Shown: positions 31,758 to 41,653, numbered from the stretch's first letter. The stretch is DNA of 64,000 nucleotides from Tridacna crocea (GCA_943736015.1 OX031060.1:22335231-22399230); one strand, 5' to 3'. Numbers and translations: made by a program. The notes: a model not told the origin generated them from the sequence alone.

Positions 31758-32219
31758 ATGTGTTTTAAAGATTCTGAGAAAAAAAGCTTTTGAAGACATT
31801 TCGGAAAAGCAAAATCCTGGTAACCAGCATTCTTTCCTGTTCCCACTGTATATTCCACCTTTTCAAAACAGTCATTTGAATATCATTTGTCATTTTCAGA
31901 TGCTTTCAATTTAGACCAATCCAAATTTTCATAATGGGTGTGTTCCTATCATTAAATGTTGAGCCACATTCAAATGCTTTCAATTTTCTTAATCTGTTAC
32001 CAAACCATCCCTGTTTTTATGACCCGCAGATAGAAGCATTTCAAAAACATTGTGGGAAAGAGAGAAAATTTATGCTGATAACCAGCTTTTCATCCTTTTT
32101 CACATATTTTTCTACCCTCCTGGAAACAAATTTCCATTTTTGAGTTATGTTTATTCTGTCTTCTGCAAGTGCTTTCCGTTTGAACCAGGCTAAACTATTG
32201 TTGTTTGGTAGTGAGTTAA
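31758..32219 (+). repeat. Two family A MITEs, first eroded
   Basis: About 31758-31935 eroded '+' (AATCCTGGTAACCAGCATT). 31989-32219 '+' full length, TTAATCTGTTACC to GGTAGTGAGTTAA, with a weakened hairpin (ATGCTGATAACCAGC). Confidence 0.75.
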
Positions 32220-32516
32220 ACACTTTTCATCTCTTAAAGACCTCATATTTTACACTGGAAAAAAAAAGAAAAACTTTTGTCAACCAGAGAAAATGTCATG
32301 TTTTTAGTATTTATCCTCCTCAGCATTCAGTCCAGGATTATGTTGCATTATAAGCCTTTGAAAGCATTTTATAAATGGAGTCTATTGCCATTTTTCTTGA
32401 AGGCTTAGAAATGTCATTGTGTACTTAGCAGAAGAAATATATTCTAAATCTGGTGTCTTTTTAGCAGGTATTATTTTAGATTATTTTTTAAGTTAGTAAT
32501 TACTCTCTTTTTGCAG

Positions 32517-32811
32517 CCTATTTCCGAGACCATGTTTATGAAGCTGTTTTGGCAGCAACTTCAAGATCATTAGCAGCTCTTGCAGAATCCTCTGGCTGTG
32601 ACAGTGAGGTCGTGCGAGTAGTTAGTGCCATGTCCAACAGATCTAGTGAAGCGAGCACACCATCACCACGCTATGGCAGTCGACAAGGCTCACCAGGTCC
32701 ACTTGATGAAAATCGCATGTCACCAGCATTGTCTCGTCCTCACTCTAGTCTCTCACAATTATCAACCATGTCATGGACAACAGAAAAAACACATCAAGTC
32801 ACCTATCTCCA
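32517..32811 (+). CDS. DNAH5/8-like: Dynein heavy chain exon 16 with Ser/Pro-rich insert
   Basis: 295 nt, completes G|CC (Ala), ends with CA of Gln. Acceptor CTCTTTTTGCAG, donor GTATGA. The first third, AYFRDHVYEAVLAATSRSLA, follows the family pattern of the helix before the linker neck. Then comes a low-complexity stretch: SNRSSEASTPSPRYGSRQGS, PGPLDENRMSPALSRPHSSL, SQLSTMSWTTEKTHQVTYL. Several S/T-P and R-x-x-S sites make it a candidate phospho-regulated loop. I know no such block in vertebrate DNAH5/8. Confidence 0.88.
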
Positions 32812-32830
32812 GTATGACAATTTTTCTGTA

Positions 32831-33058
32831 TTAACCTTTTACTCCATAGATACTCATTTCTATGCATTGCTTGTAGGAGCCTTTGGAAAACATTGTGGCA
32901 AAAGGTGATTTGCTCGTCATGAGCAATTTCACCTTTTGTCACAATGTTTTCTATGCTATCAAAAGGTGTCATATACACATAAAAAAGGGCTTCATCTTTG
33001 CTGTTATTTAGGGTCAATTAGAGATACCATAGAAATGCCTTATGGGGTAAAGGGTTTG
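32831..33058 (-). repeat. MITE family C, 19 bp inside the exon 16 donor
   Basis: TTAACCTTTTACTCCATAG to CTTATGGGGTAAAGGGTTTG. Hairpin GGCAAAAGGTGATTTGC facing GCAATTTCACCTTTTG. The right target has mutated. Confidence 0.85.
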
Positions 33059-33340
33059 TCTTTGATTTGCTAAATAAGTTAGATGGAACTTTCACAACAA
33101 TAGTAACAACTTAAATATTGTATAAGTGGAAATTTTTGTGATTTGGAAAGTTTGCAATTTGGCAAATTTGAAACATTTGCAAACTTTTCTGTTCCATGTA
33201 TTTTACTACAAGTATACAATAAAATGAGTGTCTTGAATCTGCAAACATTTCCACATTAAAAAAAATCCAAAAACAGTAATTTGCAGAATTTTTTACATGT
33301 GTTTATATCCCTCTTTACAGTAAGTCATTTTGAAGTGTTG

Positions 33341-33569
33341 TTAACTCATTACCAAACAACACTATTTTAGGCTTGTCCAAATCAGAAGCATTTGCAGACA
33401 ACAAAATAAAAGCAACTGAAAATTTGAAAATTGTTTTGTTAGGGGTAGAAAACATAGTGGGAAAAGGAGAAAATGCTGGTTACCAGCATTTTCTCCTTTT
33501 CCAACAATGTTTTCTAAAGGCTTCTGTCTCAGGGGCGTCAAAAGTAGGGATTGTGTGGTAATGGGTTAA
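33341..33569 (-). repeat. MITE family A, full copy (229 bp)
   Basis: TTAACTCATTACC to GGTAATGGGTTAA, palindrome intact. Confidence 0.88.
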
Positions 33570-33712
33570 GTACCTTATTCTGATGTAAAATGAACAATGA
33601 AGTAGAATATGGTAGATATTGAAACACATTTCTATGATTGAATTTGTTTGACTAAAAGTTGATGAAATCTGTACACAGTTGAATACTTATTTCTCTTCAT
33701 GACAACCTGCAG

Positions 33713-33825
33713 GTTTGAAGTGGAGGTAAAGTTCAGCATTCCAACCATCATAGTAGAGCCTACACTTGACATAGCACAGACTGCCATATCCGATGTTGCC
33801 AAAGGTGTTCTGGAGGCCAATTCAA
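33713..33825 (+). CDS. DNAH5/8-like: Dynein heavy chain exon 17 (end of tail)
   Basis: 113 nt, completes CA|G (Gln), ends with one base of Asn. Acceptor ACAACCTGCAG, donor GTAAGT. It encodes FEVEVKFSIPTIIVEPTLDI then AQTAISDVAKGVLEANS. The pattern IP-x-I-x-x-x-P-x-L-x-x-x-Q-x-x-x-x-x-x-x-x-x-V is the well-conserved segment between DHC_N1 and the linker. Confidence 0.93.
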
Positions 33826-33851
33826 GTAAGTTTACTAAATATTCATGTGTT

Positions 33852-34421
33852 TTAACCCTTTACCAAATGACAAAATTTTAGACAAGTCCAAACTGAAAGC
33901 ACTTTCAGACAACAAAATAAAATTAATTCAAAATTGAAATTTTCTTATAGCAAGGTAAAAACCTTTATAGGAAAAGGAGAAAATGCTGGTTACCAGCATC
34001 TTCTCCTTTTCACACAATGTTTTCAAAAGGCCTCTTTTCCAGAGTCATTAAAAGTCGGTAAAATTGTGTGGTAAAGGGTGAATGGCCTGGTGAATAGTAG
34101 CTTGAATATGTTGTTGGAAAAGGAGAAAGTGCTGGTATCCAGCGTTCTTTCTTTTTCCAATAATGTATTTTTCCCTTTGAAACACAGTTTCTATCTTATG
34201 AGCAACCTTGATTTTTTTTCTTTAACTCATTACCAAACAACAATATCTTAAGCTTGTCCAAATCGAAAGCACTTGCAGAGGCCAAAATAAAAGTGACTGA
34301 AAATTTGACATTTGTTTTGTGAAGGGTAGAAAACATTGTGGGAAAAGCTTTTTCCATGATGTTTTTTATAGGCTTCTTTTTTAGGGGTGTCAAAGGTAGG
34401 AATTGTGTATTAATGGGTTAA
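33852..34421 (-). repeat. Three family A MITEs (one decayed, one without hairpin)
   Basis: 33852-34082 '-', starting 27 bp after exon 17. A decayed middle unit at 34079-34210 (GTTGTTGGAAAAGGAG). 34222-34421 '-', where the palindrome is cut to GTGGGAAAAGCTTTTTCC, itself a short perfect palindrome. Confidence 0.8.
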
Positions 34422-34584
34422 TAGCTTTCACTTTGGACATGTTGAAAATTATATTGTCTGATGCATATCTCTTGAAGAATGATACCCAAAGCTAGCAGCA
34501 ACATTCTTTTGAAAACATTAGCATTGTAAAAATATGCATGAGCAAACTTTCTCTTTTGAAAAAAACTTTTAACATCAGTTCATC

Positions 34585-34814
34585 TTAACTCATTACTAAA
34601 CAACAGAATTTCAAGCTTGTCCAAATTGAAAACATTTGCAGACGACAAAATAAAAGTGATTGAAAATTTCAAATTTGCTTTGTGAAGCATAGAAAACATT
34701 GTGTGAGAAGGAGAAAATGCTGGTTACCAGCATTTTCTCTTTTTCCCACAATTTTTTTCCAAAAGCTTGTATCTCAGGGTGGTATAAACCAGGAATTGTT
34801 TTGTAAAAGGTTAA
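34585..34814 (-). repeat. MITE family A, full copy
   Basis: TTAACTCATTACT to TGTAAAAGGTTAA, hairpin near-intact. Confidence 0.85.
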
Positions 34815-34886
34815 ACAGACATTGAAGAGACATAGAAATTCATATTTACACAGTGATGAGGTGACATTTTTTACATATCAATTTAG

Positions 34887-34991
34887 ATATTGTATGGACT
34901 AGTGAGAGAGGGGAAGAAAGCTTCTACGAGCTGATTACTGAAGACGAGAATGTAATTGAAATGATGTCACAGTTATCAACAGTTGTTCAAG
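34887..34991 (+). CDS. DNAH5/8-like: Dynein heavy chain exon 18
   Basis: 105 nt, completes A|AT (Asn), ends with one base of the next codon. Acceptor ATATCAATTTAG, donor GTAAGA. It encodes IVWTSERGEESFYELITEDE and NVIEMMSQLSTVVQ. Its place agrees with the segment following the IP-x-I block in axonemal heavy chains. Confidence 0.88.
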
Positions 34992-35019
34992 GTAAGAAAA
35001 TGAATTTAATTTCAAGATA

Positions 35020-35412
35020 TTAACCCATTAGCAGATAATAAGGTTTTTTTTACAATCCTGTTAAAGAATATTTTTGAAAACAAAGTAGGATGGAGAGAAA
35101 GTGCTGGATATTTGTCACGCAGTGGGGATTTAGAAAGCTTAGCCACAACTCTTTTAAGTCATAACTACAGGTTGAATAGTTCTTAACCCTTTTATTCCAT
35201 AGATACTCATTTCTACTCATTGCTTGTAGGAACCTTTGGAAAACATTGTGGCAAAAGGTGAAATTGCTTGTGACAAGCAATTTCACCTTTTGCCACAATG
35301 TTTTCTATGCTATCAAAAGGTGTCATATACGCATAAGAAACAGCTTCATTCTTGCTGTTATTTAGGGTCAATTAGAGATACCATAGAAATGCCTTATGGG
35401 GTAAAGGGTTAA
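35020..35412. repeat. MITE fragment and family C copy
   Basis: 35020-about 35115 is a decayed left arm. 35183-35412 is family C '-' (TTAACCCTTTTATTCCATAG to GGGGTAAAGGGTTAA), palindrome GGCAAAAGGTGAAATTGCTT facing its complement perfectly. Confidence 0.85.
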
Positions 35413-35537
35413 TCATCCCTATGAATGCTTTTCTTTGCATGCCTAAAAAGTAATGTTATTTCAGGACCATTTTAGTACTACTTTTAGTTCTACTATTATA
35501 CATCTACAATTTTTAATTAAATTTCTAATTTTTTAAA

Positions 35538-35997
35538 ATTTTAACAACTCCAGGGAAGAAGCCATTAAAACATGGTAAGTAAAGGAGAAAATACTGGTAC
35601 AAGCATTTCCACAATTTCTCAAAATGTTATGTACTCCTTCAAAGACAGATCCCATCATATGAGCTTCGTTTAAATTGTTGTCGACAAATGCTGTCAAGTT
35701 GAGTATGTCTAAAATTTGTTCATGTGGTAAAGTGTTTATTTTTCACAACATATTTCTGTAACAAACAGCTGTATACACCTTTACCAAACAACAAAATTTT
35801 AGAAAGATCCAAATTGAAAGCACTTGCTGATGACAAATTAAATATAACTCAAAAATTGAAATTTGTTTCCAGCAGGGTAGAGAACATTGTGGGAAATTGA
35901 GAAAATGCTGGTTACCAGCATTTTCTCCTTTGCCACAATGTTTTCAAAAGGCTTCTATCTTGCAGTCTTAAAAACCAGTGATTGTTTGGTAAAGGGA
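35538..35997. repeat. Decayed MITE with an in-phase AG..GT window, then MITE truncated by T2
   Basis: About 35538-35738 '+' eroded (GGAAGAAGCCATTAAAACAT aligns with the usual left arm). About 35774-35997 '-' family A whose right end GGTAAAGGG is cut by the TACCGTA element. AG at 35552-35553 and GTAAGT at 35575 enclose 21 nt that would splice in phase between exons 18 and 19 (see findings). Confidence 0.75.
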
Positions 35998-37086
35998 TAC
36001 CGTATAAGTACTTTTTTCTGCGGGGTCCAAATTCTACGGATTTTCAAAAAAACAGGGGGTTTAAAATTCTGCGTACTTTTTTTCTGCGGTAATGAACCTG
36101 ATTTAAAAAAAGGATTAAATTATTGCGCTTTATTTTGATGAAGTACCAGTACCAGCGTCCATTTTGGACAGGTATACTCCATAAAATGTATTTCGGTTGT
36201 TATCGTCTTGAATGAAAAGGATGATATTCATGTAGTTAAAACACACACACATTTTTTTAATGTAAATTAATAACTATTTCATTCATTGCAATGCCATATC
36301 TATTTCTGTATCAGATCCAGAGAACATGTTCTTCCAGTGCTTCCAAGATCCGTGCCGATCTGAATCCATTAGTGTTTAACCCATTATAATTCGACACTTC
36401 TTGGTGCATTTTGACCCGCCATTTTGAGAGAAGCTCTTTCAAAATAGTTATGAATAAGTGAACTGGGTCAATTGGTACCTCATCGGATCCATTTTCCTTA
36501 ATCTGGGCCACAATCTGTTCCGAATATCAATTATCAAAGGAAGATTTCAGCTTGGCTATAACTGTCTCAAAATAATATTGGGGGAAAGGGTATAAATGGT
36601 TCGATGTGTGAAACTAACAATAGTATAACCTTTGTTTTCTACACGTAGGCGATGTCATAACGGCATGCATATACCGTAAAGCGCGGATAATAGATCGCAC
36701 CTACCAAACTGTAAATTAACTGTACAGTTAACATTAAGACTCATTTTAAAATGTATGCAGGAGAGTTCTAGTATTTTGAAAACATTGTGGGAAGGCAGAA
36801 AATTTATTGCGATAATCATATTGTTTTAATACAGTACAGGTAGTGAAAGCCATTAAATATAGAGAGTAGGAAACAGTAAAAATATTATAATTATATGCCG
36901 AGTTTGATAATACATGTGTAATTTACACATGTCCCCACAAAACAACAACAACAAGTAAAAGAACGACGACAACGATAGAATCCTTCTTTTTATTTGGACT
37001 AAATTTTTGCGTCTTTTAAATCTCCTGCATGGTCCCGCAGATAAAGCAGAAATAAAGTCACAGCAGAAAAAAGTGCTTATACGGTA
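35998..37086. mobile_element. 1.1-kb inverted-terminal element T2 (TACCGTA ends), abutting exon 19
   Basis: Left TACCGTATAAGTACTTTTTT then CTGCGG; right CAGAAAAAAGTGCTTATACG then GTA. The termini resemble T1. A minus-strand open frame at 36311-36511 (ending in GFRSARILEALEEHVLWI) may be a coding relic, unassigned. The element ends 18 bp before exon 19, leaving only the pyrimidine tract and AG. Confidence 0.8.
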
Positions 37087-37104
37087 CCTTTTATTCTTTT
37101 TCAG

Positions 37105-37243
37105 ATCTAGATCCGGTAGTGGCCAAACACTTGTTCCACTTCTCTTACTACAATTTCTTGTGGAAGGATGACATGCATGGAAACTTCAAAGAATTCATTA
37201 CAGGAGAACCTGGTATCTTGGCCATAAAGCGAGAAGTGGAAAG
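37105..37243 (+). CDS. DNAH5/8-like: Dynein heavy chain exon 19
   Basis: 139 nt, completes G|AT (Asp), ends with AG of Arg. Acceptor TTATTCTTTTTCAG, donor GTTCTT (weak). It encodes DLDPVVAKHLFHFSYYNFLW, KDDMHGNFKEFITGEPGILA and IKREVER. W-x-x-D and the run-on into RFLYIEKKV match the linker-neck region of axonemal chains. Its 3' 63 bases are duplicated downstream. Confidence 0.9.
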
Positions 37244-37387
37244 GTTCTTGTCTTAACTTTAGATTAACTTCTTTTCCTGGGAAAAACTTCAAAGAATTCA
37301 TTACAGGAGAACCTGGTATCTTGGCCATAAAGCGAGAAGTGGAAAGGTTCTTGTCTTAACTTTAGATTAACTTCTTTTCCTGGGAAA
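37181..37387. repeat. 103-bp tandem duplication across the exon 19/intron boundary
   Basis: AAACTTCAAAGAATTCATTA at 37181 recurs at 37284, and the whole 103-bp unit, ending TTTTCCTGGGA, is repeated almost without change. The second unit holds exon 19's last 63 bases and the donor again, but has no acceptor of its own. Confidence 0.93.
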
Positions 37388-37572
37388 AAAGTCTTCTGAA
37401 AACACTGTTTGGAAAGGAGAAAATGCTGGCAACCAGCATTTTCTCCTTTTCCCACAATGTTCTCTGCGTTTCCCAAAATAAATTTCAATATTTTGAGTCA
37501 CATTGATTTTGTCATTTGCAAATGCTTCCAGTTTGGGCTAGTCAAAAATTATGGTGTTTGGTAAAGAGTTAA
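37388..37572 (+). repeat. MITE family A without left terminus
   Basis: Starts at GTCTTCTGAAAACACTG, ends GGTAAAGAGTTAA. The left end appears replaced by the 103-bp duplication. Confidence 0.8.
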
Positions 37573-37954
37573 AACATCCATTTAAGGATGGATAATCAAT
37601 AAGAAGTAAGGGCTAGCATATGTATTTGAGTGTACAAATTGAGATACATAGAAAACTACTTATGACAGAAGATCAAAAAAGTAGTCTGCAGCAGTAAATA
37701 ATTGATGAACAGATTTTTGATTCTGATTGAAAAGCAAAATTGTTTATATTTTTATTTATTCTGTCATTAGAATATCTTTAAAACTTTTTGGATGTTGTGT
37801 ATACAAGATCAGGTTTTACTACTTTTTGTCTGTTCATTTTCTATTGACACTATTTGTAGGTTCATCTAATTTCATTCTCAGCGTTTTCAAAAATCATCTG
37901 TATATACATAAGCCATATGCATTTTGTCATTGGCAAATTCTGTTTATTTTTCAG

Positions 37955-38108
37955 GTTTCTTTACATAGAAAAGAAAGTGCTTGGTATACCAGGTGTACTA
38001 CCAGTGGGTCCAATCAAGCTGCAGACTGATCCGATAAAAGATGCTCTTCATGGGTTTTCAATGGCTTGGAAAACTCAGTTTGCCTCAATTCTTCATGAAG
38101 AAGCTAAA
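37955..38108 (+). CDS. DNAH5/8-like: Dynein heavy chain exon 20
   Basis: 154 nt, completes AG|G (Arg), phase 0 out. Acceptor TTTATTTTTCAG, donor GTGAGC. It encodes FLYIEKKVLGIPGVLPVGPI, KLQTDPIKDALHGFSMAWKT and QFASILHEEAK. IE-x-x-V-x-x-IP with a downstream W-K-x-x-(F/Y) is the standard pattern here. Confidence 0.93.
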
Positions 38109-38201
38109 GTGAGCCTTAACCTTTTCATTTACACTGAAGCATAAAACAGCACCAAAATCAAAACTCACTTTTAATTTGAGCAGACAAGTTTCAGCTTTAT
38201 A

Positions 38202-38436
38202 ACTAACTTTTCTAAACAACAAAATTTTAGACTGGTCCGAATTGAAAGCATTTGCAGACCACAAAATTAACTTGACTTAAAAATTTGAAATTAACTGTAG
38301 AAGAGTAGAAAACATTGTGGGAAAAGGAGAAAATGTTGGTGACCAGTATTTTCTCCTTTTCCCACAATATTTTCAATGTTGGTGACCAGTATTTTCTCCT
38401 TTTCCCACAATATTTTCAAGGATTGTTAAAGGGTTA
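38202..38436 (-). repeat. MITE family A with duplicated right hairpin arm
   Basis: After the palindrome, the block AATGTTGGTGACCAGTATTT to ACAATATTTTC is repeated in tandem (about 44 bp). The left terminus is decayed, the right ends AAAGGGTTAA. Confidence 0.82.
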
Positions 38437-38588
38437 AAAATCATTTGTGAACTTTTGATCAAGCAGTATTTATTATATTGGTTTGCTTATTCAGTAGAAA
38501 GATAATAACATTCATTGTCGATCAATTTATCCAGATATTTACAAATTGTATGTACTTTCCATAATGTGCAGGTACCTTGAAAATGAAA

Positions 38589-38818
38589 TTAACCCTTGTC
38601 CACACGATCCCGACTTACACCGACCCCTGAGAAAGAAGCCTTTTGAAAACATTGTGGGAAAAGGAGAAAATGCTGGTAACCAGCATTTTCTCCTTTTCCC
38701 ACAATGTTTTCTACCCTTCTCAAACCAAATTTCAATTTTTCAGTCACATTTATTTTGTCGTCTGCAAATGCTTTCAATTTGGACCTGTCCAAAATTTTCT
38801 CGTGTGGTAAAGGGTTAA
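38589..38818 (+). repeat. MITE family A, full copy, 28 bp before exon 21
   Basis: TTAACCCTTGTCC to GGTAAAGGGTTAA; palindrome of about 62 bp intact. Confidence 0.9.
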
Positions 38819-38846
38819 TCATAGTTTCTATTTTCTACCATTTTAG

Positions 38847-39000
38847 AAAAAATTAGACCAAGCTGTGCTTTACAGAATGAATGTTCGTAACAGACTTGAA
38901 CTTCATGTTCAAACACTAGACCAGTTGAACAGTGCCTTACATCTGCTTGAAGAACTGAGAGACATGGAAAACAAAATAGATGGAATCTACCTCCCAATTG
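38847..39000 (+). CDS. DNAH5/8-like: Dynein heavy chain exon 21
   Basis: 154 nt, phase 0 in, ends with one base of Glu. Acceptor CTACCATTTTAG, donor GTATAT. It encodes KKLDQAVLYRMNVRNRLELH, VQTLDQLNSALHLLEELRDM and ENKIDGIYLPI, the helical segment with L-x-x-L-x-x-A-L-x-L-L-x-x-L-x-x-M-E-x-x-I-D that precedes the DHC_N2 linker. Confidence 0.95.
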
Positions 39001-39156
39001 GTATATATTCAGCATACATTTGCATTCAAGCTAGAAGTTGTTCTTTGTCATTCATTGTGTTTCTCGATTTTATTTATTTCAAATAAAAGACCATTTTAAA
39101 CAGTTGTCATAATCTCTATGGCATTCTGTTGTCTATCAGTACATTTTCTGTTCATT

Positions 39157-39312
39157 ATATCCCCGTAAAACGAATGATTTCAGGGGTATACTGGAATCAG
39201 CCTGTCTGTCCGTGTGTCCTTCTGTGTGTCTGTCCAAGTGTCCATCTGTGTACAAAATACTGTCAAAGCACTGGAGGGGATATAAAGTCACATTCAGTGA
39301 CAGCTCTAGTTT
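39157..39312. repeat. Dispersed repeat R5, short copy
   Basis: ATATCCCCGTAAAACGAATG to AAGTCACATTCAGTGACAGC; internal deletion relative to 19532-19915. Confidence 0.75.
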
Positions 39313-39416
39313 TGCCATAATTATCATGACAAACTTGACTGAGGCTGAAAGTGACAGTATTTCCTAGTGAAAAAAGAGTAAATTTAGTCAAGTTTGTGTG
39401 CAGCAACGATCATAAG

Positions 39417-39648
39417 TTGACCCTTTCCCACACAATCACGACTTTAAACGACACTGATGAAGACAGCTTTTTAATAGAACGTTGAAGGAAAAGGAGAAAA
39501 TGCTGGTTACCAGCATTTTCTCCTTTTCCCACAATGTTTTCTATCCTGATGGAAAGAAATGTCATTTTTTGAGTTGCATTTTCTTTGTTATATGCAAGTA
39601 CTTTCAATATGGACCAGTCTTAAATTTTGTCATTTTGTAAAGACTTAA
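39417..39648 (+). repeat. MITE family A, full copy
   Basis: Left target TTGA, then CCCTTTCCCACAC; right TGTAAAGACTTAA. Confidence 0.83.
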
Positions 39649-39650
39649 CC

Positions 39651-39800
39651 TGTGGAAAGTGTGCAGTTACCTCATGAATCTGCAGAAAGTGTGCAGTTAC
39701 CTCATGAATCTGCAGAAAGTGTGCAGTTACCTCATGAATCTGCAGAAAGTGTGCAGTTACCTCATGAAACTGCAGAAAGTGTGCAGTTACTTCTTTAATC
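39651..39800. repeat. 30-bp tandem repeat, five units
   Basis: GTGCAGTTAC recurs at 39661, 39691, 39721, 39751 and 39781; the unit contains CTGCAGAAAGTGTGCAG. Starts right after the MITE's TTAA. Length 30 keeps open frames in both strands, so frames here are artefacts. Confidence 0.95.
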
Positions 39801-40023
39801 AAATTATCATAATCTGACCTTGCAGATCATTTTGTAAATGATGGATAGATTGATTTCAAGAATCATAATTATGCTGTAAGATGCTGAAATTAGTCTGCAG
39901 ACAGAAATGAGAACAATACCGGTAATTTAGAAGAATTCTTGCAATTCCCTAACATATTTGAAAAAAAGAATGTGTTGGCACTTTACTTTTTTTGAAAGCA
40001 CTGATTTGTATTGTCCTTTACAG

Positions 40024-40202
40024 AGACAATGTATGCCAAGCTGAGAGAATTTGAGCTGAGATTACCAAGGACAGAGGTTGAGGAGGTAGATGCCCTCAGG
40101 GACAACTGGTTTGAACTGATGGAACTAGCAGAGCAAGTCAGAGAAATACTTCTAAAGGAAAGGAGGGGAGCCTTTGAACAGGAACTTGACAAACAAGTTA
40201 AG
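40024..40202 (+). CDS. DNAH5/8-like: Dynein heavy chain exon 22
   Basis: 179 nt, completes G|AG (Glu), phase 0 out. Acceptor TTGTCCTTTACAG, donor GTAAGA. It encodes ETMYAKLREFELRLPRTEVE, EVDALRDNWFELMELAEQVR and EILLKERRGAFEQELDKQVK. This is the conserved Y-x-x-L-x-x-F/Y-x-x-x-x-x-x-x-E-x-x-x-V-x-x-L-x-x-x-W segment at the tail/linker border. Confidence 0.95.
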
Positions 40203-41065
40203 GTAAGATAAGCTGTGTCATTTGTGGACATGTTACTCCCAGTGGTAGTACAGATAACTCCCCAAAGGCGATGTTATTTTTTGACTGGTCGCCTCTGGGT
40301 ACAGAGACAATCAAGACAAAATCAGTTGCAAGTTCCACATAGATTTTGTGGGCAAGTTTGAACTCTTTTAATTTAGCAAATAGAGCACAGAACTAGGATT
40401 TAAACATACCTGTTGCTTGTGTATTTAATATTCCTTCATTTGAAATACAAATACTTTCAATTTAAACCCTGAGCATGGGAAAAAAAACATATGTTTCATC
40501 AGTTTCTCAAGTTGCTTACGTTCCTGAAAACATAAAAATGGCTGCCACGCACTATAAATTTCGTCAGTGATTTTTCGGAGATAAACATGTTACAAATGAT
40601 CTCTACAAAATCTTTATGTAATGAATGGTTTAACAGTCTGTTCTTCGTCATGTTTACTACTAAAAGTTAATTGCATTTCGCTGCAATACAGATAATACCA
40701 ACTAAACAGAAAGTCAGTATAGCACTCTATATTTGCTAACGGAAGATTTATTACAGACTTTATACGGTACAGTGTACAGTAAATGTCCAAGTATGAAAAA
40801 GATCAACAGACCATCTCATTATTAAGACTACCCCATCTGCTGATTTTTTTTTGTATTTCTGAGTGAGTGACATGTACAATTTCTTCAAAACTTGTAATTT
40901 ATCTTTTTTTAACACAAGTTTTTCTTTGGTTTTTATGAACCGTAAATCTCCTCTATTAAAACCATCCATGATACTTTTAAATTTTGGTCCTATTGGCTGG
41001 GTGGTCCTGGCTTTACTCACCAGCACTTGGAATTAAACCTTGACCTTGAGTGGACTTGTTTAGAT
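40203..41065. other. Intron 22 stretch without recognisable feature
   Basis: No shared repeat. A minus-strand frame of 88 codons at 40760-41026 has no recognisable motif. Confidence 0.45.
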
Positions 41066-41273
41066 TTAACCCTTTCCCACACAGTCCCTAGTTTTTATGA
41101 CACTGAGAAAGAAGGCTTTTGAAAACATTGTGGGAAAAGGAGAAAATGCTGGTAATCAGCATTTTCTTATTTTCCCACAATGTTTACTATTAAGCTGGAA
41201 ACAAGTTTCATTTCTAAAATTACGTTGAATTTGCTGTCAGCCAGTGCTAAAATTTAGTCATATGGTAAAGGAG
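41066..41273 (+). repeat. MITE family A, right end decayed
   Basis: TTAACCCTTTCCCACACAG; hairpin ATGCTGGTAATCAGCAT; ends GGTAAAGGAGGAAAG without TTAA. Confidence 0.82.
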
Positions 41274-41353
41274 GAAAGCAACTTAGTTTTAGGGAAAAAG
41301 GGTTTAGCTGATATGATAGTTTCATACATGGTAGTATTATTCTCCGATTTCAG

Positions 41354-41566
41354 ACCTTTGTGGTAGAAGTGATTCAGTTTCGCAATGCATTTGATGCCCA
41401 GGGACCTGCAGTGCCAGGCATACCTCCAGCAGAGGCTGTGTCTAGACTTCAAGATTTCCAACAGAGATACCTCTTGTATGATTCAAAGAGAAAAACTCTA
41501 GACTCTGTGTCGAAACTGTTTGGTATAGTTTGCAAACCTTTCCCAGAACTGGACAAAACAGGGGAG
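41354..41566 (+). CDS. DNAH5/8-like: Dynein heavy chain exon 23 (start of DHC_N2 linker)
   Basis: 213 nt, phase 0 both ends. Acceptor TCTCCGATTTCAG, donor GTAAGT. It encodes TFVVEVIQFRNAFDAQGPAV, PGIPPAEAVSRLQDFQQRYL, LYDSKRKTLDSVSKLFGIVC and KPFPELDKTGE. The R-x-x-F-x-x-x-GP-x-x-x-G-x-x-P-x-x-A-x-x-x-L-x-x-F pattern opens the linker in all axonemal heavy chains. Confidence 0.96.
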
Positions 41567-41653
41567 GTAAGTAATCAAGATTTTAGGATAATTTAATTAT
41601 CACAGTTTGTCTGATACTCTAGGTTCCTTATACTCAGTGAAATGAAATTTTTG

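Noticed and set aside
39620-39802. Minus-strand frame with repeated EVTAHFLQIH units
   Set aside because: Direct product of the 30-bp tandem repeat.
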